From contig NZ_JAAKXY010000008.1 in NCBI RefSeq assembly GCF_011043775.1, forward strand, positions 1 through 64,000: a DNA stretch of 64,000 nucleotides. Direction: 5' to 3'. A program made the position numbers and the translations under genes. Of the stretch, positions 17,301 through 25,173 are shown piece after piece. Positions within the stretch are counted from its first letter, which is position 1. Each line of letters starts with the position of its first letter. The notes under the pieces are model-generated. The model saw nothing but the letters and a program-made list of their open reading frames with translations. It searched no databases and was not told where the DNA came from. Source of the stretch: Natronolimnobius sp. AArcel1 (GTDB lineage Archaea > Halobacteriota > Halobacteria > Halobacteriales > Natrialbaceae).

Positions 17301-18052
17301 AGTGTGGTCATCCAGTCCTTTCGCCTCTCTTCAATGCCGTCAAACCGAACCATATGCGGAACTGATTCGAACTTGTTAGTGATGTCGAACTGATCTCGGT
17401 CAAATTCGAAGTTTTCGGGATACTGTGAACGGGTTACGGACTCGAGGCGATCACAGTCGACGTCCCCCTTCTCACCGGGTCCAAGGTAGAACTTGAATTG
17501 GGGTTCTCCTTTGGGTTTGTAGATGATGAATTCAAAGTTGGTCATCCCCTCGATGCTGTCGATGTGCTTTTCCATATCCAAGGGGAGTTTTCGCCCCGAT
17601 CCGTATCGATGAAGCCCATAGAGTTCTCTGGTTACGGTTTCAGAATTAATCTCCTCTCTCACAGGAGTTATCCTGATATACTCTTGGTTTGATTCGATTT
17701 CTTTGATGAAATCTTCAGTGTCATCGTTTTCGCTGCCTCTCTCTTCCTCACCCGGCAGGTGTGGGCTAATAGGAGACGATTCAGGAATATCTTTTCTAGA
17801 CTGTCTCGAGGGTGGGTTTTCCCACTCCCCTTCTACATCTGATGAGGGATCTTGGTCGGGCGATCCTTGATTAGGTGGGTTGTCTGGGGCCGCCTGTGGG
17901 TCTGAAGATGGGGAATCATCTTCAAGACTAGCTAGGTATTCACCTTGCTTGAAAGGGTCAATCAGATCGTTTGATTCGGACCTTTGAGTCTCAGTCGAGC
18001 GCGGTTTTTGAGATGGGCGATCATCTTTCTTCTCTTCTTTTTCTCCTGTCAC
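14312..18052 (-). CDS. VirB4/HerA-like conjugation-type ATPase fused to wHTH and PD-(D/E)XK-like domains
   Basis: A 1246-residue protein. Residues 1-130 are disordered and charged. A P-loop appears at about 540-550 (AATTGSGKTVATINDML), followed by LILIDPKNGD (about 575), a candidate Walker B pair LILDTGNL (about 794) and VIIEESSDVARNE (about 835), and a late GLIMQYPEQV segment, the order seen in VirB4/TraC/HerA DNA- or protein-pumping ATPases. Residues about 1050-1110 look like a winged helix. The end (about 1125-1220) has TYYDQQGYDV, then KLDVYA and LVEVEIT, a D...ExE/K arrangement resembling a PD-(D/E)XK nuclease fold. It is likely the motor of DNA transfer for an integrated plasmid-like element. 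No other secretion gene is nearby. Both flanks carry the CTATAG repeats. Confidence 0.75.
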   Translation of the reverse strand: MTGEKEEKKDDRPSQKPRSTETQRSESNDLIDPFKQGEYLASLEDDSPSSDPQAAPDNPPNQGSPDQDPSSDVEGEWENPPSRQSRKDIPESSPISPHLPGEEERGSENDDTEDFIKEIESNQEYIRITPVREEINSETVTRELYGLHRYGSGRKLPLDMEKHIDSIEGMTNFEFIIYKPKGEPQFKFYLGPGEKGDVDCDRLESVTRSQYPENFEFDRDQFDITNKFESVPHMVRFDGIEERRKDWMTTLTTFDLNLSDRSPLSNMLETIVQSKGTVLIQMVFEPRADWSRKAERHKGNLKQGVHSTAGLMLRSFIDALFGVSQEEKQERHRGDTPHEIGGTIHDSQTAGPRSGTSRMAQIDLKDPAHTYNLTIRAATSQEKCAQNLQDSLNQLSGQFYSIEGKYLGKHKNEYERMLKHALTYPTGWEMITRRKPMLVCNIKELASFITVPSIDSLPKASRGGTGGLPAAQSPLTSPNEEVFQKFSNGMTIGHAVTAIRDNDQDTIDISAIESKNEWTQKINHRDALSLSASDLTHHYIRAATTGSGKTVATINDMLTAHQDLDGPLILIDPKNGDMCENYLRCHRTLFGSLEDVEYIQIPEKNGKIPGMPFFDLRPLTRGAGREREAAIQDITDHYFQVLRFVLGRDTVDQAFVANEILKNLIKAKFDRNYGTDYFSIGELMEAAQQFQQWGKEVEDAVEDADKVNKAIPRTTDSQVRSILESHLTKDQTQFMNTTDAVLNRIRKLKERDFIWNMLSYTISEEYWDDENNWYDHSEIPMLDLKNILNSNKVLILDTGNLRSQSSQIFTVLFLSHLWTSVQSIWTPNSEDYITNVIIEESSDVARNEIVYNELLPKGREFNLSLGLIMQYPEQVLGEDPHANRRAYKEILNNVNTKIIGNIATDDMLAESLFHEDLETEEIKDRIAGLRRGEWVVQLPSTGFHESKPEILTLRPLPIPPGHKEGPFEVSPKTKLVRRRSRERHCLSRDHEAIDDTSGTRIATAGEENEPDEPTKSARASNTELSHQEIAFLEMVFDALTDGVKNYTLAQPMKELHWSEYAEDLVDQEYLEKIHLGRYQVYYYPTEKAQVELDRDLSPKEGGEYGGESPLHRIGTRLIATYYDQQGYDVSMYHTLENGDNSQKLDVYAKDTKESPDNSAKLVEVEITPEHRPHVEGDYEKLAEGYGDAIWVVENYDGAETLLNSLSNKLEDTPSKGTRSFEKINETLDDPGASKILGINNLREMVE

Positions 18053-18384
18053 GTTTGACTCTGAGTTCGAAGGCCATTAATAAATTACGGCCAACTTATG
18101 TAAGTATAAATTCGTTAGCGAATTGGAGATTCACCTCTATGAATCTCCCACAGATTGTTTCCCGTTCCCGTATAACGGATCCTATTGAGAAAATCCCCCG
18201 ATCCGACCCTATACTGCTATCGTATTAGGTGTCTAATCTGATGTGGAGGTTCCGCCTTGAGGGTGGAAAATTCTCCTCGAGGACGATGTGAAATTTGTTG
18301 GAGTTGCATTGCTAGTAATTGAGGGTCGCGCGTGAATCAGAATTAGGCTGGTCACCCTCAAGATAGGGCAAACGTTCACCCAGA
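18053..18384. promoter_or_regulatory. upstream region of the ATPase gene with one copy of the array repeat
   Basis: Reading away from the gene start, AT-rich sequence (TTAATAAATTACGGCC, TAAGTATAAATT) gives plausible TATA boxes for the minus-strand ATPase gene. At 18,182-18,226 the sequence CTATTGAGAAAATCCCCC, then CCCTATACTGCTATCG, copies the two-part unit of the 13.3-14.0 kb array. The remainder to 18,384 shows no gene. Confidence 0.5.
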
Positions 18385-18441
18385 GAGTAATGTTCAATGA
18401 AATTTTTAGTTTTTGTTACAGCCATACAGACGTAAATAAGC
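18385..18441 (+). repeat. dispersed repeat, copy 1 (probable TnpB-element left end)
   Basis: GAGTAATGTTCA, a T-rich stretch, then ACAGCCATACAGACGTAAATAA. It matches 22,899-22,955 in order, spacing and most bases. A decayed TnpB C-terminus follows about 50 bases downstream, so this is probably the left end of that element family. Confidence 0.5.
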
Positions 18442-18486
18442 TGTTGTGGGTTGGACAAGTGCAAAATCTCGTTGTCCACAGAATTG

Positions 18487-18760
18487 CGAGCCAAGTGCCA
18501 CGAGATTTGACCTCGAGATGGGACACTGCAGGGACGGCGGTTCCGCTGTACGAACGACGAGTGTAACGTAGTGCAAGACCACGCCGACCGGAACGCATCG
18601 GTGAACATCGCGTGGCGCGAGAAGGCAAAACTCGACGGCAACGATTCGGATTACCGGACTCACAAAACCCAGCCGCAGGTGCGGTTGGTGCGTCTGTCCG
18701 GGTCGGGGCGTGTAAGTCGCTCACCCTCATCCCGTTCCCTCGCGGAATAGGGAGTGCTAG
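18487..18760 (+). pseudogene. TnpB C-terminal remnant
   Basis: The plus strand reads RDGTLQGRRFRCTNDECNVV then QDHADRNASVNIAWREKAKL, which is the second zinc-finger half and RuvC-III region (D in DHADRNASVNI) of a TnpB. The N-terminal three quarters are missing and a stop lies just upstream of RDG. A CGAGGCT-type hairpin near 18,788-18,812 probably marks its right end. It is non-functional. Confidence 0.65.
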
Positions 18761-18983
18761 CGCACTGCTGAGGGAATCTAGAAAAGCCTCGAGCCATCGT
18801 GCCCGAGGCTGTTTACTTAGGAGACTGTCGTTGGTATCGTGGCTTCCACCACAGAGTTGTCCAGGGGTGACGACGATTAAAGCGAGTTCGACCTCGAGGA
18901 CGGTAATTGCTTTCCCAACTACAGACGTTGCTCCTCTGTAGCCTTCCCGACGTCGTCCTTTCAGCATTCACTATATCACCGAA

Positions 18984-20150
18984 TCAAGCGGCGGTCGACC
19001 CACCATCCTCCTTCGCTGGGCGACCAAACTCAACCTTGAACTCAGTACCATTGGTGCCGGTCTCGACAAGTTTTATATTACCACCGTATCGCAACAGCAA
19101 CTCGTGGACGAGATACAGGCCGATACCGTGGTTGGCTTCCATACTTGACTCGAACAGCGATGCTTGCTTGGACTCTGGAATGCCGGGCCCATTGTCTGCT
19201 ACACGAACTTCGACGGTATCAGACCATTCCTCAACGGCAACCTCTATCTTGGGCATCGGGCTGTCATTGTGTTTGACCGCGTTTGAGAACAGGTTCCGAA
19301 AGACGCGGGGAAGGAGATCGTCCGCCTCGACAAAGATATCATCCGGGATGTTCGCCGTCACCTCAACCTCCTCCCTTGCCTGTACCTTCTCCAACTCCTC
19401 GGTCAGCACCCGCGACAGGTTTCGCGCTTCGAGAGAGCCCGTCCCCTGTATTGATGCGATGAGGATTCGTACATCAGTGATGATCGTGGCCATCTCCTCA
19501 CTCTGTTGGTAAATAACCGATAAGGCCCCTTCTTGAGTGCCCTCGCCCTCAAGGCCATGTTCGGCATATCCTTGAATGATGTTGACGTTGTTCAGCACCT
19601 CATGGCGAAGCACACTGTTCAGATACTCCAATTGGTCGGCATGATACTCGGCGGCGGCCCGCTCCGTCCGGAGGTGCTGGTTGAGCTGTGCCCGCTCAAT
19701 GGATCGCGCCTCGATGGTTCCGACGACCGCACCACCAGTGGTGCTGATCGCTACGATCGACATCACCCACCCAAAAAGGAACTCAGTGTTCATTTGATCA
19801 GCCAAGAGGGCCATTACGGGGGCGTTGAGGAAGAAGAGGAATACAACGGCACAGAGGATCCAAGCAGCCGCTCGCGGGTACCGCGATCTCGAGGTGTCTC
19901 CCCGATACAAGAAGACGCCACAGAGGACAATGACAGCGCTCAGTGTGCCGTAAAAGCCGACGTTGATCACTCCCAAGGCTGAGAAGAGGTCGCTGACACT
20001 GTTGAATATGAGAAAATAGCTGTTCCCGGCAAGGAGGATGCAGATACCGACTGCGTAGAAGATGCGTGGGCCAGCCCGTTGTAACACCCGGTAAAGGAGG
20101 CCATCTTCTCCCAGCCCCTCGCTCCCTATTTGTTCGGTGAATTGTGCCAT
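18984..20150 (-). CDS. membrane sensor histidine kinase
   Basis: 388 residues. Four membrane segments lie at about 29-49, 64-82, 95-115 and 124-145, followed by a short coiled linker. The kinase part has the H box LRHEVLNNVNII with His183, the N box FRNLFSNAVKHND with Asn290, the G1 box DNGPGI (319-324) and the G2 box GIGLYLV (342-348). All catalytic elements are present. No response regulator adjoins, so it is an orphan kinase typical of haloarchaea. The sensor has no recognised ligand-binding domain; sensing within the membrane is likely. It starts at ATG 20,150. The genes on both sides are TnpB remnants. Confidence 0.92.
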   Translation of the reverse strand: MAQFTEQIGSEGLGEDGLLYRVLQRAGPRIFYAVGICILLAGNSYFLIFNSVSDLFSALGVINVGFYGTLSAVIVLCGVFLYRGDTSRSRYPRAAAWILCAVVFLFFLNAPVMALLADQMNTEFLFGWVMSIVAISTTGGAVVGTIEARSIERAQLNQHLRTERAAAEYHADQLEYLNSVLRHEVLNNVNIIQGYAEHGLEGEGTQEGALSVIYQQSEEMATIITDVRILIASIQGTGSLEARNLSRVLTEELEKVQAREEVEVTANIPDDIFVEADDLLPRVFRNLFSNAVKHNDSPMPKIEVAVEEWSDTVEVRVADNGPGIPESKQASLFESSMEANHGIGLYLVHELLLRYGGNIKLVETGTNGTEFKVEFGRPAKEDGGSTAA

Positions 20151-20197
20151 ATCAGATGGTCTAGGTGCGAGCTACAAAGTGATGTGAGAAAACTCTG

Positions 20198-20695
20198 GTG
20201 GCGAACAAGAAACCGACAACGCACGACTTCGACTTCGGAGGATATCACTACTGTCGTGAGAAATGGTTAAATTCCAATATATTCACCCACCGTCTCGCGT
20301 GCGTCTGTGAGGAGTACGGTATCAGCCTCGAGGTCAAGTCAGAGTCGTGGACGAGTCAGACGGATCCCGAGTGTGGCGACCACGAGGAGACGATTCGCCA
20401 CGGGAATACGCTAACGTGTCCGTGTGGCTTTGAGGGGAACGCTGACCTCGTGGCTTCAGAATCGCTCCTGAGACGGCAGACAGTAGAAGTACGGTCGATG
20501 GCACGGCCTGTGTACCTCAAGTGGAACAATCACGATTGGCGGGAACACCATAGCCCGCCCTCCATCGCGGAGACAACGGCCAACGAGGAGTACACAAACC
20601 AAAGTACCGCTTTGGGCAAGAATATCGCTCTCGGGGACTCGGACGCCTGAGACTCCCTCGAGAGGAATCCCGCGACTTCAGTCATGGGTGGATGT
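20198..20695 (+). pseudogene. TnpB C-terminal remnant with right-end hairpin
   Basis: An open frame from GTG 20,198 gives [20 protein letters not shown], then [30 protein letters not shown]: the zinc finger and RuvC-III (NADL) of a TnpB with the rest missing. The right end follows at 20,668-20,695 as CGCGACTTCAGTCATGGG ending GGATGTCAA, a decayed form of the hairpin of the 7983-9505 element. The remnant abuts, and supplies the stop codon of, the convergent gene at 20,682. Confidence 0.65.
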
Positions 20696-22637
20696 CAATC
20701 GTGTCGCCTTCCTTGCGATCTTTGTACCACCAATACCCAATCATCAGAGGAACGACAGGAATGATGTGGATGACCCACAACAGTAAAAGGTGGTTGTCCC
20801 CGCCGATCCGCTGGAGAGATCGGTAGAGCAACGCCTCGTACTCGAGGGCGAAGTGCCACGCCGCGGGGATCATCAGGATAGCGGGGACAATTGCGCCAAT
20901 GAATCCGAGCGAGAGGACTTCTGGTGAAAGTCCGATCCGGATGAGAACCTCCGTAACGACGACCTGTGGAATGCCGAGGTACGATAGCCCCACGAGGAGA
21001 ACGTCCTCAGCAGGTAACATTGAGGCGTAGGCCGTCGCACGCTCCGGATACAGCTGGTGGTACGCGAGAACAGCACTCGCCCAGAGGTAGCCAGGAACGA
21101 AAAGCACCGCACCTAGCCGTCTCGAACTTGGCAACGAATGGGTTCGCACCTCAGAAATCGAACGGGGTTCATACCCAAGGTACGTCCCGCCGAAATTGAC
21201 ATCAGCAGTACTGTTCAATTCGACGCTTGTGTGTTCGTGACCGGAAACCGGGAGGTAGTCTCGCTTCTTCGCTCCACTACTTCCCTCTCGAGACGGCGTC
21301 AGGCCGGATTCCTTGCCGAGCAATTCCACTTGCGTCGTCAGTTGCTCGAGGAGGTATGGAAATGTCTTGAACCACGGGAGCAACCGGAGCGGCATGACGA
21401 ACACGACTGCGAGTGGTAGAATGAAAAATGAATAGAGCATCCCCAGACCGAGCGCATTCGCGAGATCGGCCGGTAAAATCAGGGTGACGAAGAAGGCGAT
21501 TGGAACCAACAGTACAAACAGAAGAACGGTGGCAGTAATCAATGCACCATAGGCGGCAAGAACGCGGATAGAGAGATCACGAAGCCCGATATCGATGTGT
21601 CCTTTGACCTCACTGTCCGCGTACCGACGGAGGTACAACACGATCATTGGTAAGAAGAAGAGAAGCAGAGCAATCAGACCAAACACAGGATTCCCCTCGT
21701 TGAACAGGCCAGTAACGGGGAAGAGAATGAGCCAGGTGAGAAAGACCGTCGACACGAGCACCCCAAGGCCGACGTACACGGACTTCACGAAGTCGACAGG
21801 ATCTGATAGAACCCCCCTCACCCAGTCGACTCGTAGTAAGGTTCGTCCGTAGTGAGAGACTTCTGTCCGGTTCACGAGGTACGCGGTTACAAAGAACAGA
21901 TTGAGTCCGGGTATCACTGATAGTATCCAGTAGTGAGCACCTCGAAACCGTGGCCAGGATTCCGCCTGATACATACGTTCAGCGTCTTTGTACATCGACC
22001 CAATGAGGAGAGATATAACGGCGAACATTATTCCCCAAGCACCTATTGGGGAGAGCTGTTGTAAGGGATCGAAAACGAGGAGGAGGGCGAACATTCCGAC
22101 GAGAGAGGTAAGCAACGTCACGTACCAGATTGACACCTGAGACTCTCGAGGATCGAACCACAACTCCGGCTTGGAGTCGCCGCTCTCCCTCGTCTCGTCT
22201 TCCGCCATTCCTTCAGACTCGGCAAACGTGAAGCGTTCATCCTTAATTCCGGTTGACTCCGCCGTTCCACCATCGGTGAGGTCTCGAGACGACGCGGCGA
22301 CCTCCGTCAGGGAGATGCGTTCAATCTCTTGTTCTTCAAGTGCCTTGTCGGCCACAGGTGTCACGTTGACGTCGGTCACCAGTTGCACCACGTCGGCGTC
22401 GTTTTTCCCCTCAAGTTCCGAAAGGCGCTCGACATTCTCTACGGTGACCTGTTCAACTGGCTTTGTCACGACCAGAGCGACCAGCGTCTGGACTCCACAA
22501 TCGGTCTCTCTGACGCCGCCGATCCCTCCGATCCCGTCACGGTACTGCTTCGATTCCGTCTTCCACCCCCTTCCCCTGAGGTGATTAGTGACCTCTTCGA
22601 TAACCCCCGTTACGATCATGTCCTCCAGTTTAGACAT
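20682..22637 (-). CDS. polytopic membrane protein with N-terminal restriction-endonuclease-like domain
   Basis: 651 residues. Residues 1-110 look like the Mrr/restriction-endonuclease-like fold: EEVTNHLRGRGWKTESKQY, TDCGVQTLVALVVTKP (D...Q pattern), then VENVERLSEL and NDADVVQLVTDVNVTPVAD. The classical catalytic Lys after the Gln is not clear, so this may be a binding or sensor domain. After a charged linker (110-170) come about ten hydrophobic segments. No transporter family is recognised. The C-terminus ends within a TnpB right-end sequence (DTIDIHP then stop), so a few native residues may have been replaced. It is possibly a membrane-anchored defence or stress protein; function unknown. 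Confidence 0.6.
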   Translation of the reverse strand: MSKLEDMIVTGVIEEVTNHLRGRGWKTESKQYRDGIGGIGGVRETDCGVQTLVALVVTKPVEQVTVENVERLSELEGKNDADVVQLVTDVNVTPVADKALEEQEIERISLTEVAASSRDLTDGGTAESTGIKDERFTFAESEGMAEDETRESGDSKPELWFDPRESQVSIWYVTLLTSLVGMFALLLVFDPLQQLSPIGAWGIMFAVISLLIGSMYKDAERMYQAESWPRFRGAHYWILSVIPGLNLFFVTAYLVNRTEVSHYGRTLLRVDWVRGVLSDPVDFVKSVYVGLGVLVSTVFLTWLILFPVTGLFNEGNPVFGLIALLLFFLPMIVLYLRRYADSEVKGHIDIGLRDLSIRVLAAYGALITATVLLFVLLVPIAFFVTLILPADLANALGLGMLYSFFILPLAVVFVMPLRLLPWFKTFPYLLEQLTTQVELLGKESGLTPSREGSSGAKKRDYLPVSGHEHTSVELNSTADVNFGGTYLGYEPRSISEVRTHSLPSSRRLGAVLFVPGYLWASAVLAYHQLYPERATAYASMLPAEDVLLVGLSYLGIPQVVVTEVLIRIGLSPEVLSLGFIGAIVPAILMIPAAWHFALEYEALLYRSLQRIGGDNHLLLLWVIHIIPVVPLMIGYWWYKDRKEGDTIDIHP

Positions 22638-22659
22638 ATAGATGATAATATTTCTGATC

Positions 22660-22850
22660 GAGACGGATTACGCCCATCGACTTTCGCGGAAGCGATCGGA
22701 CAACTTTGGCTCGGCACCTCGAAGGAACAGCCAAAAACCACACAAATGAAGGTGTCAACCGATGGTCTCGGTACTCATAGGGTTACGGAGAATCAAGGAG
22801 AAAGCCCCGTCCTTCAGGGTGGAGAGGATGTCAACCAAGATTCCATGGGG
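22660..22850 (+). pseudogene. TnpB-element right-end remnant
   Basis: GAAAGCCCCGTCCTTCAGGG followed by GGAGAGGATGTCAACC is the right-end core and terminus shared with the other TnpB elements here. The preceding open frame (for example THRVTENQGESPVLQGGEDV) resembles the hydrophilic tail of a TnpB that overlaps its right end. No catalytic part is left. Confidence 0.5.
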
Positions 22851-22898
22851 TTGGATCGGATAGGCCGGTCATAGTAGATGAGGCTGATTTTCACTCTC

Positions 22899-22955
22899 AT
22901 AGTAATGTTCACAGAAGATTGGTTTCGTTTTACGGCCATACATGCGTAAATAATC
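22899..22955 (+). repeat. dispersed repeat, copy 2
   Basis: ATAGTAATGTTCA, T-rich stretch, then ACGGCCATACATGCGTAAATAA; matches 18,385-18,441. Downstream to about 23,170 no gene is recognisable. Confidence 0.5.
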
Positions 22956-23169
22956 TACACCCAGCGGTTCTGAGTGATTTCGCATTGGTGACGCTACTTA
23001 GCTCGAAAGTTGCAGTCTGTGTTTCGCGTATGAACCGGCAAAAATCCGCTCAGGACTCATCACACAGTTGTTCGAGTCTGCTGTCGACCAAGGGGTCGTC
23101 AAGACTCGTCCGGTGTGTTTCGGATGCCTGGTCTGTAGATTCGGGGTGGCTTACAGTCCTATTACCAGG

Positions 23170-23345
23170 ACGCCCGTGGTGGCGATCAACCACATACGTG
23201 CGGCCACCGGTCGCTGCTGCGGGAGAGATTGGATGAGGATGGATGATAGCTCGGAGTGGCCAGAGTACGGCGTATGAGTAGCCCGAGGCGTTGACGAGCG
23301 CACAGAGCAGCGCTATGATGACGGAACTTCCGAACGTGCGCACTG
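23170..23345 (-). pseudogene. internally deleted third copy of the YdjM-like gene
   Basis: The minus strand reads RTFGSSVIIALLCALVNASG then YSYAVLWPL. Compared with the intact gene at 23,645-24,154 it lacks the block between CALV and ALVNASG. The intact gene has GACGAGCGC at both edges of that block, so recombination between these short direct repeats removed it. The start and the end are also lost. From 23,346 to 23,644 nothing is recognised. Confidence 0.7.
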
Positions 23346-23644
23346 GATCTTCCAGAGCGTTCGCATGGTCGACTCCAACGTATTTTCATGATGTACAAAT
23401 AATTGCATAGTATGCAAAGTTCGAAAATCAGTCTCGATTTTCCGTTTCCGGAAGAGCGTACTTTCGGATACCAAGCAATGCAAGATATTCTGCACCCCCC
23501 GTGAACAATCTCCTCGAAGCGTTCACACAACAGGAAGTTGTGACGATTATCAACCTTGGTGGGCAATCGCATGAGTGTGTCTGCGACTAGTACTCCTCGA
23601 GTTGTGAGACAGATGACGGTCACGGGTCGCTGAGAAAAGACGAC

Positions 23645-24154
23645 CTACGCTCCGGATGAACTAGACTGCGCCGGCCGTCGATACCGAAGATACCACACGA
23701 GGACTGCAAGCACAGTTACGACGAGCGCAGGCCATCGATCACTGCTGCGATAGAGGTTCGGTGAGGGTGGATGGTAGTTCGAGAGTGGCCAGAGCACGGC
23801 GTATGAGTATCCCGAGGCGTTGACGAGCGCCATATCCAACACGTGGTGGGAAGTAGCGCCGATGAGGAAGAGGGCAATCGCCTGGGTGCGATACTGTGGG
23901 GCGAGGACGAGCGCACAGAGTAACGCCATGATGACGGAGCCCCCGAGCGTGTGCAGTGGGCTCCACGAAAACGGTATTCCGAGTGTTGTTGCGACGGTGG
24001 CATCAGAGATGACGAGATTGATTTTAACAAAGTCTGGTGCAATTGCGCCGAGGACGACCAGTGAAATGTGGGCTGGGCACATCCAATCAACCCACCAGGA
24101 GAGACTGACGCCGATGATGAAGCCAGTCAGGGCGTGAGTGAAGACATCTGCCAT
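23645..24154 (-). CDS. YdjM/DUF457-type membrane-bound metal-dependent hydrolase, copy 1
   Basis: 169 residues from ATG 24,154: MADVFTHALTGFIIGVSLSW, then LGAIAPDFVKINLV, then HHVLDMALVNASGYSY. The N-terminal His, the PDF motif and the HHVLDM motif are the family's conserved putative metal ligands. Four or five hydrophobic segments are present. The start codon overlaps the stop of the upstream two-TM gene (TAATG), so both are co-translated. A near-identical pair lies at 28,325-29,409. The family is linked to membrane phospholipid or LexA-like responses in bacteria; the role here is unknown. Confidence 0.8.
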   Translation of the reverse strand: MADVFTHALTGFIIGVSLSWWVDWMCPAHISLVVLGAIAPDFVKINLVISDATVATTLGIPFSWSPLHTLGGSVIMALLCALVLAPQYRTQAIALFLIGATSHHVLDMALVNASGYSYAVLWPLSNYHPPSPNLYRSSDRWPALVVTVLAVLVWYLRYRRPAQSSSSGA

Positions 24155-24708
24155 TAGTTTCCACCTCGAGTGTCCTGCGGTGATTCTCGGTATGAGAGCG
24201 ACAGTGGCTGGTCTCGTGGGACAAACACGAGTTGTCTGCGGTCGAATCGCCAATGGCGGATGAAGTGGCCAAGTGCGAAGAGGCCGCCGATGAACGAGAT
24301 GATGTACATATAGATGCCTTCCCAGGGTTCGCGGGTTAGCGCTCGCTCAGCCTCGAGTGTGTCCGTGCTGGTGAGCGTCCCGAAGGCAGTGACGGGGTCG
24401 CCGTCCTCGAGGGTATCACTTTCGTGGAGATTTTCGTCGGCGTATTCGACTGTAACATGGTGTTGGGATGGGTGCTCGAGTTGGATGACAACCGGATCAG
24501 TGTCGACGGCCGTGCCCTCGAGGGATGCTTGGTCGCCAACATATGCATCTGGGTTCGGACTGACGTGGCTCTCGTCGGGATAGTCGTTTGCTGCGGTGTC
24601 GTAACCCGGTAGCGTCCCGTACCAGATCATGAGTCCGCCAAGAGCACAGAGGAGAACGAGTGCAACAAGAAGTCGAAGTCGGTGTTTGGACAGGTCCAAC
24701 GGAGTCAT
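24154..24708 (-). CDS. two-TM protein with extracytoplasmic beta domain, copy 1
   Basis: 184 residues. TM1 is at about 11-29 (LLVALVLLCALGGLMIWYG). An external region (30-130) contains DPVVIQLEHPSQHHVTVEY and AVTAFGTL-type strands resembling an OB-fold-like domain. TM2 is at about 130-150 (IYMYIISFIGGLFALGHFI), followed by a basic RHWRFDRRQ cytoplasmic tail. I do not recognise a named family. It is always paired with the YdjM-like gene here and divergent from a small zinc-finger gene. Confidence 0.7.
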   Translation of the reverse strand: MTPLDLSKHRLRLLVALVLLCALGGLMIWYGTLPGYDTAANDYPDESHVSPNPDAYVGDQASLEGTAVDTDPVVIQLEHPSQHHVTVEYADENLHESDTLEDGDPVTAFGTLTSTDTLEAERALTREPWEGIYMYIISFIGGLFALGHFIRHWRFDRRQLVFVPRDQPLSLSYRESPQDTRGGN

Positions 24709-24876
24709 CGGAGTTCAGTGTCGGTGTATGTCGGCACCAGCGTATGGCTTTTGTGGAACAGGTCTGGACGTTGTTTTTGTGAATGGGATCGGTGATACCC
24801 ACCGATTCATATGTATTCTTCACATCACCCGGTATACGAAAGTTAAAGTGTTCTCGGCCAAAAGATTCAATAAGGG
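24709..24876. promoter_or_regulatory. divergent promoter region of the cassette, copy 1
   Basis: This 168-base gap between the two-TM gene and the zinc-finger gene is conserved almost base for base at 29,410-29,571 in copy 2. TATACGAAAGTTAAAG at about 24,833-24,848 is the likely BRE/TATA for the zinc-finger gene. Conservation of the whole gap supports regulatory content. Confidence 0.5.
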
Positions 24877-24996
24877 ATGTCCCAAGAGCAAGAGACGGCG
24901 TATTGTGAACGGTGTGGTGAGCAGCAACCGGTCAAGAAGACGGTTCCGTGGCAGCCGGATCTCTGTGGGACCTGCAGCACCGAACTCGAGGATTAG
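24877..24996 (+). CDS. 39-residue zinc-finger microprotein, copy 1
   Basis: ATG 24,877 to TAG 24,996 encodes MSQEQETAYCERCGEQQPVK, then KTVPWQPDLCGTCSTELED. Two CxxC pairs (CERC and CGTC) spaced by 18 residues form a compact zinc-ribbon, like the many haloarchaeal micro zinc-finger proteins. It is preceded by GATTCAATAAGGG. A second copy with a nonsense codon is at 30,962. Conservation of the frame in both copies supports coding. Role unknown; such proteins often act as small regulators. Confidence 0.75.
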   Translation: MSQEQETAYCERCGEQQPVKKTVPWQPDLCGTCSTELED

Positions 24997-25173
24997 TCCT
25001 AATTGGTGTTCAATCCTTACTAGAGAAGTTATTACCGCTGAGCTTGGAATATAATTAACAAGTCGATGTGAATAACTCACAGTGTAGTGATTTGGGAGGG
25101 CCAGTTCTGCACTCAGTGTTGAATGACATAGATGGCCCAAGAATTAATCATACACCAAAATAATGTGTGTAGC

